Positions 16,229-24,588 of a DNA stretch of 64,000 nt are shown here, piece after piece (positions within the stretch are counted from its first letter, which is position 1; each line of letters begins with the position of its first letter). Source of the DNA: Burkholderia ambifaria (lineage in GTDB: Bacteria; Pseudomonadota; Gammaproteobacteria; Burkholderiales; Burkholderiaceae); the NCBI RefSeq assembly GCF_001443045.1, contig NZ_LKPJ01000009.1, forward strand, positions 46,398 through 110,397, read 5' to 3'. The position numbers were made by a program, and so were the translations under genes. The notes beneath the pieces were generated by a model. That model saw only the letters and a program-made list of their open reading frames with translations. It had not been told where the DNA came from and did no database searches.

Positions 16229-18595
16229 TCAGAACAATTGCCCTTGCCCCGAGATCACGCGTTCGAAATCGTCGCGCAGGAACGGCAGGATCGCGTCGGC
16301 GACCGGCTGCAACTGACGGCTTACGTAGAACGCATAGTCGATCGGCGAGCGCATCGTCTCGAGCGGCTCCGGGCCGGCCGTCGTCATCACGTAGCTGATC
16401 CAGCCGCCGCGCTGGTACTGCAGCGGCCGGCCGTGCGCGTGGTTGAATTCGTCGGCGATTCGCGCGGCACGCACATGCGGCGGCACGTTGCGCTGATATT
16501 CGCTCAAGGGCCGGCGCACGCGCTTGCGATAGATCAGTTGCGCATCGTATTCGCCGGCGAGCGTGCGGCGCACGTAGTCGCGGATGAAGTCCTGGTACGG
16601 CTCGCGCTTGAACACGCGCCGGTAGAGTTCGCGCTGGAATGCCTGGGCGAGCGGGGTCCAGTCGGTGCGCACCGTTTCGAGCCCCTTGAATACGAGGTCC
16701 TCACCGCCGTTCGCCGCGCGTGCGAGGCCCGCGTAGCGCTTCTTGCTGCCTTCTTCCGCGCCGCGCACGGTCGGCATCAGGAAGCGGCGGTAGTGCCGCT
16801 CGTATTGCAGTTCGAGCGCGCTTTCCAGCCCGAAGCGATCGCGCAGATGCGCTTGCCACCAGCGGTTCACGTGCTCGACGAGCGCGCGGCCCTTCGCGGC
16901 GGCTGCATCGTCGTCGTGCTCATGCCCGAGCCACACGAAGGTCGAATCGGTGTCGCCGTAGATGACTTCGTAGCCCTGCGCCTCGATCAGCTCGCGCGTG
17001 CGATGCATGATCTCGTGGCCGCGCATCGTGATCGACGATGCGAGGCGCGGATCGAAGAACCTGCAGCCCGTCGAGCCGAGCACGCCGTAGAACGAATTCA
17101 TGATGATCTTCAGCGCTTGCGACAGCGGTGCGTTGCGCTGGCGCTTCGCTTCGTCGCGGCCTTCCGACACGCGCCGCACGATGTCGGGCAGGCAATGCGC
17201 GGTGCGCGAGAAGCGCGCGCCGAGAAAGCCGGGCACCGACGCGTCGTCGCCCGGATGCGCGAGCCCCTCGATCAGCCCGGCCGGATCGATCAGGAACGTG
17301 CGGATGATCGACGGATAGAGGCTCTTGTAGTCGAACACGAGCACGGAGTCATACAGCCCGGGCCGCGAATCCATTACGAAGCCGCCCGGGCTGTTCTGGC
17401 CCGTCACGTCGCCGAGGTTCGGCGCGACGTAGCCGAGCCGGTGCATGCGCGGCAGGTACAGGTGCGTGAACGCGGCGACCGAGCCGCCGGTGCGATCGGC
17501 CGCGAGGCCCGTGACGGTCGCACGTTCGAGCGCGAAGGACAGCAGGTCGGCCTTGTCGAAGATGCGCGTGACGAGCTCGCAGTCCTTCAGGTTGTAGTGC
17601 GCGAGCGCGGGCTTGTCGTGATCGAAGCGTCGCTGGATCTCGTCCATCCGCTGATACGGATTGTCGATCGACTTGCCTTCGCCGAGCAGCGACTGCGACA
17701 CGTATTCGAGGCTGAACGACGGAAACGTCCACGTCGCCGATTTCAGCATGTCGATGCCGTCGAGGATCAGCCGGCCGGCCGCGCCCGCGAAGAAGTGATC
17801 GGGCTGCTGGCCGTGCGCGCGCCACTCGAGCACGCTGCCGCCGCGCCCGAGCTTCAGCGGCACGCCGTATTGCTCCGCATGCGCATGCAGGATGCGCAGG
17901 TCGAACTGCACGAGGTTCCAGCCGATCACCGCATCGGGATCGTGCGCGTCGAACCAGTCGTTGAGCCGCGCGAGCATCTCGGCGCGGCTGTCGCAGTAGT
18001 CGAGGCGGAAGTCGGCGGCCGGCGCGTCGCCGTTCGGCGGGCCGAGCATGTAGACCTGCCGCTGTCCGCAGCCTTCGAGCGCGATCGAGTACAGCTCGCC
18101 GTGGATGCTCGTCTCGATGTCGAGCGACACGCAGCGCAGCGTCGGGCGATAGCCGGTCGCGGGTTTCAGTTCGCCGTCGGTCAGCGTGCCGTCGCGGCCG
18201 GCCGTGCCGCGAAACAGCACGGGCGCGGTGATGAAGCGCTCCATCGTGTAGCGGTCGGGCGGCTGGATGTCGGCTTCGTAGACGTCGACGCCAGCCGTGG
18301 CGAGGCGTTTCTGGAGCCCCGACAGATGGCGGTAGCGGCGGCAGTAGAGGCCGACGACGGCGCGCTGGCGGAAGTCGCGCAGCGCGAGCGGGCGCAACTC
18401 GGCGTCGCGCTCGCCGGCCAGCGCGCGTTCGGCGAGCGCCTGCTGTTCGGCCGGAATGAACGCGACGGCTTCCTGCGGGCGCAACCGCACGCGGCGCGGA
18501 CCGTGTTCGGTTGCCAGCCAGAACTCGACCTCGATGCCGGATGCGGTGTCCCGCCAGTGGCGGGTGAGAATGAAACCCTGCTCGAACGCCGTCAA
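16229..18595 (-). CDS. polB: DNA polymerase II (family B)
   Basis: A 788-residue family B polymerase, close to the E. coli PolB length (783). The 3'-5' exonuclease motif SLDIETS is about residue 155. The polymerase motif A reads [11 protein letters not shown], motif B includes [12 protein letters not shown], and motif C is [10 protein letters not shown] with the two catalytic aspartates. It performs translesion and repair synthesis, and in E. coli it is induced by SOS. No obvious LexA box was identified upstream, but the 200-bp divergent region to the TetR gene was only read by eye. The C-terminus (ISGQGQLF) is complete. Confidence 0.95.
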   Translation of the reverse strand: MTAFEQGFILTRHWRDTASGIEVEFWLATEHGPRRVRLRPQEAVAFIPAEQQALAERALAGERDAELRPLALRDFRQRAVVGLYCRRYRHLSGLQKRLATAGVDVYEADIQPPDRYTMERFITAPVLFRGTAGRDGTLTDGELKPATGYRPTLRCVSLDIETSIHGELYSIALEGCGQRQVYMLGPPNGDAPAADFRLDYCDSRAEMLARLNDWFDAHDPDAVIGWNLVQFDLRILHAHAEQYGVPLKLGRGGSVLEWRAHGQQPDHFFAGAAGRLILDGIDMLKSATWTFPSFSLEYVSQSLLGEGKSIDNPYQRMDEIQRRFDHDKPALAHYNLKDCELVTRIFDKADLLSFALERATVTGLAADRTGGSVAAFTHLYLPRMHRLGYVAPNLGDVTGQNSPGGFVMDSRPGLYDSVLVFDYKSLYPSIIRTFLIDPAGLIEGLAHPGDDASVPGFLGARFSRTAHCLPDIVRRVSEGRDEAKRQRNAPLSQALKIIMNSFYGVLGSTGCRFFDPRLASSITMRGHEIMHRTRELIEAQGYEVIYGDTDSTFVWLGHEHDDDAAAAKGRALVEHVNRWWQAHLRDRFGLESALELQYERHYRRFLMPTVRGAEEGSKKRYAGLARAANGGEDLVFKGLETVRTDWTPLAQAFQRELYRRVFKREPYQDFIRDYVRRTLAGEYDAQLIYRKRVRRPLSEYQRNVPPHVRAARIADEFNHAHGRPLQYQRGGWISYVMTTAGPEPLETMRSPIDYAFYVSRQLQPVADAILPFLRDDFERVISGQGQLF

Positions 18596-18759
18596 AACGC
18601 TTGCTCGTGTGGATGCCCAGGCGGCGGATTTTAGCGCCTCTCGCGCGGTGCCGCGCGTCGAAGGATAAATGGGGGCGGAGCGTGCCGTCGCGCCACTCTA
18701 CAACGCGCAAGGTGCCCGTTCCCGCAACCGGACAGGCCGTCGAGCCGTTGTCGACTATG

Positions 18760-18781
18760 TTATTGACTGATCTGTCCATAA
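18760..18781. promoter_or_regulatory. palindromic operator copy 1 (TetR gene promoter)
   Basis: A 22-bp site centred on GACTGATCTGTC, upstream of the TetR start at 18798. It matches the second copy at 19435-19456 in 21 of 22 positions. It contains a -35-like TTGACT (18763-18768), and 17 bp later a -10-like TATCCT (18786-18791), so a bound repressor would cover the promoter. The predicted transcription start is at or within a base or two of the ATG, which suggests a leaderless message. Confidence 0.75.
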
Positions 18782-18797
18782 CAACTATCCTGCTGCC

Positions 18798-19385
18798 ATG
18801 GTGAGACCACGTGAATTCGATCGGGACGAGGCACTGGAGCGCGCGCTGCGCGTGTTCTGGGAGAAGGGCTATGCCGGTACGTCCACGGACGACCTGCTCG
18901 GTGCGATGAACATCGGCCGGCAGAGTCTGTACAACGCGTTCGGCGACAAGCGCAAGCTGTACGTCGAAGCGCTCGAACGCTATCAGTCGGAAAGCGTGTC
19001 GGGCCATGTCGCGCGGCTGGCCGCGCCGGCATCGGCACTGGCGGGCATCGAGGCATTGCTGCTTGGCGTGATCGCGGGTGACGTGGCGGAGCGCATGCTC
19101 GGCTGCATGGGTGTCAATTCGATTTGCGAATTCGGCGCCGCCGACCCGGAGCTCGTCGAATTGCGCGAGAAGGCCGGCGCGATGCTGATGAAGCGGCTCG
19201 TTGCGCGGGTGCGCGAAGGGCAGGAAGCGGGCGAGATCGACCGCTCGATCGAAGCGCGCGAAGCAGCCGGCTTCGTGCTGACGATGATGCAGGGTATCCA
19301 GCTTGCTGCGCGTGCCGGCACACGGCCGCAGGCATTGCGGACGACGGCCGAATTCGCGGCAGAGCGGCTCCGCGCACGCAGCTAG
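18798..19385 (+). CDS. TetR/AcrR family transcriptional regulator
   Basis: A 195-residue TetR-type repressor. The N-terminal DNA-binding domain reads ALRVFWEKGYAGTSTDDLL then MNIGRQSLYNAFGDKRKLY (about 16-55). The C-terminal ligand-binding part resembles the branch with a conserved GC(M/L) segment (MLGCMGVNSICEFG). A terminator follows at 19396-19428, then the SDR gene. Two nearly identical palindromes, before this gene and before the SDR gene, imply that it represses itself and the SDR. The inducer is unknown. Confidence 0.93.
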   Translation: MVRPREFDRDEALERALRVFWEKGYAGTSTDDLLGAMNIGRQSLYNAFGDKRKLYVEALERYQSESVSGHVARLAAPASALAGIEALLLGVIAGDVAERMLGCMGVNSICEFGAADPELVELREKAGAMLMKRLVARVREGQEAGEIDRSIEAREAAGFVLTMMQGIQLAARAGTRPQALRTTAEFAAERLRARS

Positions 19386-19395
19386 GCGGAAGCTG

Positions 19396-19428
19396 AACGC
19401 GCCGGCGCATCGGCCGGCGCGTTTTTTT
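19396..19428 (+). terminator. rho-independent terminator of the TetR gene
   Basis: An 11-bp perfect stem (AACGCGCCGGC at 19396-19406, GCCGGCGCGTT at 19413-19423) with a 6-nt loop runs into seven T residues at 19422-19428, 10 bp after the TetR stop. It separates the TetR transcript from the SDR gene, which then needs its own promoter. Confidence 0.9.
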
Positions 19429-19434
19429 GGTTTG

Positions 19435-19456
19435 TTATTGACTGATCAGTCCATAA
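19435..19456. promoter_or_regulatory. palindromic operator copy 2 (SDR gene promoter)
   Basis: This copy has the perfect 12-bp palindrome GACTGATCAGTC at its core and near-symmetric flanks (TTATT on the left, CATAA on the right). It lies directly after the TetR terminator and 12 bp before the SDR ATG at 19468. It also carries the -35-like TTGACT at 19438-19443. It is the likely binding site of the adjacent TetR protein. Confidence 0.78.
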
Positions 19457-19467
19457 AGGAGCGAATC

Positions 19468-20208
19468 ATGACGAAGCCTTCAGGTGCGGCACCCAGGGTA
19501 GCAATCGTATTCGGCGGTGCGCGCGGAATCGGCGCGGGTATCGCGCGCAGGCTTGCGGCCGACGGCGCGGACGTGGCGTTCACCTACGTGTCGGCACCCG
19601 AGCGTGCGCAGGAGACGGCAGCCGCCATCGAGGCCGGCGGCGGGAACGCGCTGGCGATTCGCGCCGACAGCGCGAGCGCGGACGAGATCCGCCAGGCCGT
19701 CGCGCAGACGGTCGAGCGCTTCGGTCGGCTCGACATCGTCGTGGTCAACGCGGGGATCCTGAAGATGGGCGACGTATCGGAAGTCAGCGTCGACGATCTC
19801 GACCGGATGCTGGCCGTCAACGTACGCGGCGTGTTCCTCGCCGTTCAGGCCGCTGCGGCGCATCTGACGCGAGGCGGACGCATCGTCACGATCGGCAGCA
19901 ATGCCGCCGTGCGCAGCGGCTATCCGGGCTCGAGCGTCTATTCGATGACGAAGGCCGCGGTGGCCGTGATGGTGAAAGGCATCGCGGTCGATCTCGCGCC
20001 GCGCGGCATCACGATCAACAACGTGCAGCCGGGGCCGGTCGGGACGGACATGACGGCCGATCTGCTGGATCACGTCCGGCCGCTCATTCCACTCGGGCGT
20101 GCCGGCAGTCCGGACGAGATTGCTGCGCTCGTGGCATGGCTCGCGAGTGCCGAATCGGCCTACATGACAGGCTCCAGCCTGACGATCGACGGCGGGATGG
20201 CACTGTAG
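19468..20208 (+). CDS. SDR family oxidoreductase under TetR control
   Basis: A 246-residue short-chain dehydrogenase. The cofactor loop reads FGGARGIGAGIA near residue 15, NAG is at about 92-94, the catalytic tyrosine/lysine motif is YSMTK, and the C-terminus is LTIDGGMAL. The ATG at 19468 follows AAGGAG (19455-19460), a strong ribosome site. A TetR gene immediately upstream with a shared operator is a common arrangement for an SDR induced by a small reactive or foreign compound. Substrate is unknown. Confidence 0.92.
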   Translation: MTKPSGAAPRVAIVFGGARGIGAGIARRLAADGADVAFTYVSAPERAQETAAAIEAGGGNALAIRADSASADEIRQAVAQTVERFGRLDIVVVNAGILKMGDVSEVSVDDLDRMLAVNVRGVFLAVQAAAAHLTRGGRIVTIGSNAAVRSGYPGSSVYSMTKAAVAVMVKGIAVDLAPRGITINNVQPGPVGTDMTADLLDHVRPLIPLGRAGSPDEIAALVAWLASAESAYMTGSSLTIDGGMAL

Positions 20209-20294
20209 TGCGATGCGGCGGCACGTCGTCGATCGTGACGATGCACGACGATGCATGCGCGCCGAACGGTCGGCGCCGTCGCGCCGGCCTGCGC

Positions 20295-21899
20295 CTAAGC
20301 CGGCATCGGCACGAATTCCCGCCTCAGGTTTTCCGGCCGCTGTGGCCGCTGGTACAGGTAGCCCTGCGCATACTGGATCCCGACCGCATGCAGCGCGCGA
20401 TGCTGCTCTTCCGTCTCCACGCCCTCGGCAATGATCTTCAGATCGTAGTGGTGCGCGAGCGCCGCAATCCCTTCGATCAGCCTTGCATTGCAGGTCGTCA
20501 GCTGCGAGATGAACTGGCGATCGATCTTGACGTAGTCGAACGGAAAGCGCGACAGCATGTCGAGATTGCTGTGATGCGTGCCGAAGTCGTCGATTGCGAA
20601 CTTCGCGCCCTTCGTCCGCAGTGCGGCGAACATTTCGGTGGTGCGCGCATTCTTTTCGAGCAGGATGCGTTCGGTCACTTCGAGCACCAGCGTGAAGCCC
20701 GGCGGCAGCTGTCGGATCGAGTCTTCGACGACGGACACGAAGTGCGCGCGCTCGAGATCCTTCGGCGCGACGTTGATCGCGATGCGCAGCGGCATCGACG
20801 GCGTGAGTGCGGTCAGCTCCGACACGGCTGTCCGCAGCACGAATTCGGTCACCTTCGGCAGGATCGAACTCGATTCGATCTGCGGGACGAACACGGCCGG
20901 GCTGATGGTTCCCCATTTCGGGTGGTGCCAGCGCAGCAGCGCCTCGACGCCCACGGTCCGGCGCGTTTCGACGTCGACGATCGGCTGGTACACGACGTGG
21001 AACTCGCCGCGCTTCAGCGCATTGCGAACGGCCTTCAGCAACAGCCGGCGCGGCGCCATCGCAAGCAGGTACGCGGCCACGACGAGGCCGTTCATCAGCA
21101 GCGCGATCGTCACACAGATCAGCAGATAGTGCCGCTGCACCTGCGATACGTAGGATTCCGACGAGGTGACGGAAACCGTGAACGGCCAGGTGCCGGAAGC
21201 GAACGCGCTGCCCGCCGTCGGGGCCGCGCCGAATGGCGGCACGAACGTGCCATGCTGATCGATGCCGCCCGCACCCTTGATCGACAGCGTCGCCGTTTCC
21301 GCACCGAAGCGGGCACCGTGCGCGAGCATGTCCGCGACATAGTCGCCTTCGACCAGATAAAGGACGCCTGATTCGGATGCGGTCGCGCGAAATGCCGCCA
21401 GCACCGGCACGCGATGCTGAAACGGCGTCTGCCGAAGCAGCGTGATGGCCGTCATCCCCGGTTCGGGCGCGTGCAGGTACGCGTCGAGCGGGACATCGAT
21501 CGGGCCCAGCGCCGACGAGCAGGTGACGCGCCCGTGGTTGGCCAGCGCGACGGCCCGAAGATAGCGCAGGTGAGTGCCTACTTCCGCGAGCGTCCTGAAG
21601 ATCGTCGTGCAGGGCCGCCCGACCAGCGCGTTCAATTCCGCCGGGTGCCGCGAGCGGATTCCGTCGAGGATGCGGTCGACCGAGATCACGATGTCGCTTG
21701 CGACGACGCGTTCGTGCTGGGCAACCGATTCGCGCGCGAGGCGATCGGCAACGACGAACGCCAGCACGAGCACGAGCACGCAGATGGTCAGGGCAATCGA
21801 GAAGACAATGTGCGGCCACACGCCACTGCGCTGGAATGCGGGCTTCGGGCCCGGCGCGGGTGTGGACGTTCCTCGGGTCGCGCTTGTTGTTGTACGCAT
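20295..21899 (-). CDS. CSS-motif EAL-domain cyclic-di-GMP phosphodiesterase
   Basis: A 534-residue inner-membrane protein. It has an N-terminal helix (VFSIALTICVLVLVLAFVV), then a periplasmic sensor of the CSS-motif type with cysteines in RPCTTIF and VTCSSALGP, then a second helix near LLICVTIALLMNGLVVAAYLL. The cytosolic EAL domain keeps the catalytic set: VGVEALLRW, the Asn in IAINVAP, VLEVTERI, AIDDFGTHHSN, DYVKIDRQF and AEGVETEEQ. It should hydrolyse cyclic-di-GMP, with activity set by periplasmic redox at the CSS cysteines. The start is uncertain: ATG at 21899 is used, but an in-frame ATG at 21941 would lengthen the tail. No GGDEF domain is present. Confidence 0.9.
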   Translation of the reverse strand: MRTTTSATRGTSTPAPGPKPAFQRSGVWPHIVFSIALTICVLVLVLAFVVADRLARESVAQHERVVASDIVISVDRILDGIRSRHPAELNALVGRPCTTIFRTLAEVGTHLRYLRAVALANHGRVTCSSALGPIDVPLDAYLHAPEPGMTAITLLRQTPFQHRVPVLAAFRATASESGVLYLVEGDYVADMLAHGARFGAETATLSIKGAGGIDQHGTFVPPFGAAPTAGSAFASGTWPFTVSVTSSESYVSQVQRHYLLICVTIALLMNGLVVAAYLLAMAPRRLLLKAVRNALKRGEFHVVYQPIVDVETRRTVGVEALLRWHHPKWGTISPAVFVPQIESSSILPKVTEFVLRTAVSELTALTPSMPLRIAINVAPKDLERAHFVSVVEDSIRQLPPGFTLVLEVTERILLEKNARTTEMFAALRTKGAKFAIDDFGTHHSNLDMLSRFPFDYVKIDRQFISQLTTCNARLIEGIAALAHHYDLKIIAEGVETEEQHRALHAVGIQYAQGYLYQRPQRPENLRREFVPMPA

Positions 21900-22084
21900 G
21901 GGAATGCAGATCGAACCGGTCGATGGATGGGCGCGAAGCATTCATCGTGCCTGGCCGGGGCACAACGGCGCGCGCCGATATCGGGACGCAAATCGATTCT
22001 ACGCTTGCGCCACGCATGCCAAGGCATTGCGACGGGGGTACCGGCCTCGACGCGCATCGCTATGCATATAGACGCCACGCCCCG

Positions 22085-22117
22085 AAAAAAACCCGGCCGC
22101 ATCAGTGTGCGGCCGGG
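22085..22117 (-). terminator. strong leftward rho-independent terminator with no close upstream gene
   Basis: A 10-bp perfect stem (CCCGGCCGCA at 22092-22101, TGCGGCCGGG at 22108-22117) with a 6-nt loop. On the minus strand it ends in seven T residues (A run at 22085-22091). The nearest leftward protein gene is 230 bp away (22350-22655), so the terminator may belong to that transcript or to a small RNA starting near 22152. Confidence 0.85.
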
Positions 22118-22152
22118 ACAGAAGACACCGTCTCTTGGCACGAGGATGGTGC
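22085..22152 (-). ncRNA. candidate small RNA of about 68 nt
   Basis: Reading leftward, a -10-like TATACT occupies 22159-22164, giving a predicted start near 22152. The RNA would contain a small imperfect hairpin (AAGAGAC against GTGTCTT) followed by the strong terminator. The matching -35 is weak, so this is only a candidate. The remaining DNA between 22165 and 22349 is AT-rich and has no convincing gene. Confidence 0.3.
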
Positions 22153-22349
22153 GCGGCAAGTATAAGACGCGGCGCGCGATTACGAAACATGGATATTCAA
22201 CAAACGGTGAAATCTTGCAATTGATGCTCAACAAGAAATATTTGCGTGGCACGTCACCTCTGGCGATTCAGGTGCCGGATCGCCATGAATGAGGCCACAA
22301 CCCGCGTGGTGCGATTTCTTCAGCGCGAGCAGGCGGGGCCGGCCGTGCT

Positions 22350-22655
22350 TCAGAAATCGTTTCGCATCTTGTGGAGCAGGTCGCGGGGCGATTGATGCGT
22401 GTCCACGGCGGTGAGGATGTCGGTCAGGAACCACGGCAGGTTCAATTGCGTGTCCGAATCGCCGACGCACACGCGGATCGGCGGGGCCTTCGACGCCGCA
22501 CGGGCGCCGGGCGCCGTGCCGGTGGAGGCGGACGTGGAGGACGGTACGCAATTCCTCGCTTGCTGCGGAACCGGCGACGTGGTGCTGCCGGCGACCGCCG
22601 GCAAGCTGGCGGCGGCAAGCACGATCAGGATGGCGAAAGGGGCGGCGCGTTTCAT
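22350..22655 (-). CDS. hypothetical exported protein
   Basis: A 101-residue protein with a clear signal peptide (FAILIVLAAASLPAVAGS). The mature region has two cysteines (RNCVPSS and IRVCVGDSDTQ), a central Ala/Ser/Thr-rich linker, and a C-terminal segment TDILTAVDTHQSPRDLLHKM. No family is recognised. A periplasmic location is inferred. The only leftward terminator downstream is at 22085-22117. Confidence 0.65.
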   Translation of the reverse strand: MKRAAPFAILIVLAAASLPAVAGSTTSPVPQQARNCVPSSTSASTGTAPGARAASKAPPIRVCVGDSDTQLNLPWFLTDILTAVDTHQSPRDLLHKMRNDF

Positions 22656-22723
22656 GAGACTCTCCGGCGATGCACGTTCGACACCGCCGGCGAACCCGAG
22701 TTCGAGATCGTCGACGGCTGCCG

Positions 22724-22981
22724 GTGTTCCTGAGCCACGACGTGGACTGGAAGCAGGTGCTCCTGATCGGCATGACGTTGGTGTTCCTGATCGCGATCAT
22801 GATCGAGTTCGCGATCGCGACGAAGCGCGGTCAGCGCGCGCGGTTTCGCTGGAAGGAAAGCGGTCGAGCGGAACGGGGAGAAGGGCGACGCCGCGACCGA
22901 CACGATCGAACGCGGTGCGTGACAAACCTCACGCGCCGGATCGATCGTTCAAACGTCAAGAATCGTTCGGATCGCCCGTGA
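22724..22981 (+). CDS. possible small single-helix membrane protein
   Basis: An 85-residue reading from a GTG at 22724. It contains one convincing membrane helix, WKQVLLIGMTLVFLIAIMIE, with an acidic residue before it and Lys/Arg after it, as for an inside-out anchor. The C-terminal 40 residues are highly basic and of low complexity, which may reflect GC-rich drift rather than a real domain. It is divergent from the 22350-22655 gene. No family and no strong ribosome site are seen. Confidence 0.4.
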   Translation: MFLSHDVDWKQVLLIGMTLVFLIAIMIEFAIATKRGQRARFRWKESGRAERGEGRRRDRHDRTRCVTNLTRRIDRSNVKNRSDRP

Positions 22982-23071
22982 GAGGCTTGCGATGTGGAAT
23001 GCGCTCATTTATCGTGCCGCCACGACGGCGCCGACACGGCGCGTCGAGCCAGATCGCAAGGAGCATTCGTC

Positions 23072-23458
23072 ATTACCGCATTCAATCGTCGCACGCATAT
23101 TCGTGCCTTTCTCGTGGCATCGGTCGCCTGTCTCAACCTGTCACAGCCTGCGTCGGCTGCCTATACGGAATCGTGGATGAGCGATCACGACGTCAAGGCG
23201 TACGCGCAGCAGGTCAAGCATCCGCCCGTGGCGGCGAACCGTGCGACGACCGCGAAGCCGGGGCAGCATGCCGTTCGTTCGCCGTCGAAGGCGCCGGCCG
23301 CGGCGCATGCCGACGCGAAACCTGTGTCGAAGGCACACGCGGCGCCCGCGAAGGCCCGCAAGGTTCAACATGCGGCCGGCGCCGATCCGAAGGTGCACCC
23401 CGCAGCGAAACCGAAGGCCGTGCGGGCGGCACGCACGAGCGCGGCAATCCCGCATTGA
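23072..23458 (+). CDS. exported Ala/Lys-rich protein, possibly with a non-AUG start
   Basis: The frame encodes a signal peptide (HIRAFLVASVACLNLSQPASA) and a mature part YTESWMSDHDVKAYAQQ followed by a long Ala/Lys/His/Pro-rich tail. The best ribosome site, AAGGAG at 23058-23063, is 8 nt before an ATT codon at 23072 and no ATG, GTG or TTG lies at the right distance. An in-frame ATG at 22994 would give a 26-residue polar extension before the signal peptide, which would be unusual. An ATT start is thus proposed. Low-complexity tails of this kind can bind DNA or cell wall, but no function can be assigned. Confidence 0.5.
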   Translation: MTAFNRRTHIRAFLVASVACLNLSQPASAAYTESWMSDHDVKAYAQQVKHPPVAANRATTAKPGQHAVRSPSKAPAAAHADAKPVSKAHAAPAKARKVQHAAGADPKVHPAAKPKAVRAARTSAAIPH

Positions 23459-23477
23459 CGCGGCACGCCGTGGTGCG

Positions 23478-23644
23478 TCACCGATACCCGTAACAGTGCG
23501 TCAACCCCGCGTAGTCGTGGAAATGACTCGCCGGTGCGATCTTCCCGCCGTCGCATGCGGGCTGGAAATTCATCTCGCGTTCGTTGTACAGCATGCGAGC
23601 AGCAGGCAGACGAGGGCGGTGGCGGTGCGAGTAGGGCGTGTCAT
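23478..23644 (-). pseudogene. small lipoprotein gene apparently split by a frameshift
   Basis: From the ATG at 23644 the minus strand reads a lipoprotein-type signal (MTRPTRTATALVCLLLAC) and then stops at 23570. In the -1 frame a second reading begins at 23594 and continues to 23478 (YNEREMNFQPACDGGK ... GLTHCYGYR) with two cysteines. Adding one base after the TGC near 23595 would join the two into a 55-residue lipoprotein. Either this is a broken gene, a sequencing error, or the two parts are translated separately. Neither part is in a known family. Confidence 0.4.
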
Positions 23645-23829
23645 CGTGGCTTGAAGCGGGCGGGACGACGCGGGAAGGGCGTCGTTGCGTCCCCGGGGCG
23701 GGATCGGTCGAGCCCGGAGTGCTGCAAGCAGCATTGACGGCGGAATATCAGGATTCGGTCGGGTGCTCGTCGGCATCGCGCCGGATCGCGACCGGCCGGC
23801 ACATGCCGGCCCGTATGCAGATGCTCAGG

Positions 23830-24264
23830 TCAGTGCACGCCAGCCGATGCGATCGATCGCACCGTGTCGGTGATGCGCACGCAACGCGACAGGCCGAACG
23901 TCTCGGCTTCGCGACGTTCCGGTTCGCTGCTCGCGACGGCCACGGCGCGCTCGGGCGGCACGCCAAGCGCCTGCAGCGCAACGTCGAACGGATGCTGGTT
24001 TGCTACGGAGTCCTGCTGATGGGCGTCGGTCACGACGACCGAGAAGCGATCGAGGTTTGCACGGCCGAACTGGCCTTCGAACATGTCGCTGAGCCGGGCG
24101 GCCGGCAGCGTCGTGACGAGACCGAGTCGATATCCTTGCTCCGACGCACTGTCGAGCCACTGGATGATCGCATCGCGCTGGTTGCGCGATTCGCGCGAAT
24201 CCGGTGTCGCTTCGATCTGCGCGAATGCGGCGTCGAGACGGGTGACGATGGCTTCGATGACCAC
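23830..24264 (-). CDS. HAD-like hydrolase domain protein, short
   Basis: A 144-residue protein starting with GTG at 24264, preceded by GGAGAGGAATCACC. The sequence around YRLGLVTTLPAARLSDMFEGQFG and LDRFSVVVTDAHQQDSVANQHPFDVALQALGVPPERAVAVASSE resembles the middle and C-terminal parts of haloacid-dehalogenase phosphatases: motif II Thr, and the region where motif III Lys normally sits. The N-terminal DxDxT nucleophile motif is not seen, so catalysis is doubtful. It may be a degenerate or regulatory HAD protein. It is preceded by an AT-rich stretch at 24340-24400. Confidence 0.6.
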   Translation of the reverse strand: MVIEAIVTRLDAAFAQIEATPDSRESRNQRDAIIQWLDSASEQGYRLGLVTTLPAARLSDMFEGQFGRANLDRFSVVVTDAHQQDSVANQHPFDVALQALGVPPERAVAVASSEPERREAETFGLSRCVRITDTVRSIASAGVH

Positions 24265-24345
24265 GGTGATTCCTCTCCTGAGACGTGACGGTCCGTTCGC
24301 GGACGGGAATGCCCTACACCTTAGCGTCGATCCGGAATATGCGAC

Positions 24346-24377
24346 CAATTAATATTTATATCCGACCCATACGATTC
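24346..24377. promoter_or_regulatory. AT-rich motif resembling the ndh-lysR control region
   Basis: The sequence starting CAATTAATATTTATAT aligns with 26022-26055 at about 27 of 34 positions, in the same orientation. One copy lies upstream of the leftward HAD-like gene and the other between ndh and its divergent LysR gene. It may be a shared binding site for that LysR protein, or chance similarity of two AT-rich promoters. Confidence 0.35.
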
Positions 24378-24520
24378 GACTAATGAATCGGGTGGCAAGC
24401 CATGGCTGGCGGGGAGATGCGCGATGCGATGTTTTCCACATGATCTGCATCGTGTCGATGGTCTTCAATGTGGTGCACCAAACGTGCGCACGCCATGAAT
24501 GCACCGGACGTGTGCATCCG

Positions 24521-24560
24521 AAAAAAACGGCGTATCGGGCGATGCGCACCCGATACGCCG
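24521..24560 (-). terminator. rho-independent terminator of ndh
   Basis: A 12-bp perfect stem (CGGCGTATCGGG at 24528-24539, CCCGATACGCCG at 24549-24560) with a 9-nt loop. On the minus strand it ends in seven T residues (A run at 24521-24527). It begins 28 bp past the ndh stop. The stretch 24378-24520 holds no gene. Confidence 0.93.
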
Positions 24561-24588
24561 TCTTGCGATGCCGCGTGCGAACCGGCGA

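Noticed and set aside
15992..18634. 880-residue plus-strand open frame
   Set aside because: It is antisense to polB, is dominated by Arg, Val, Ala and His from GC-rich codon shadows, and shows no domain.
22652..22903. 83-residue minus-strand reading opposite the small membrane protein
   Set aside because: It lacks a signal, helix or ribosome site; the plus-strand frame holds a convincing membrane helix.
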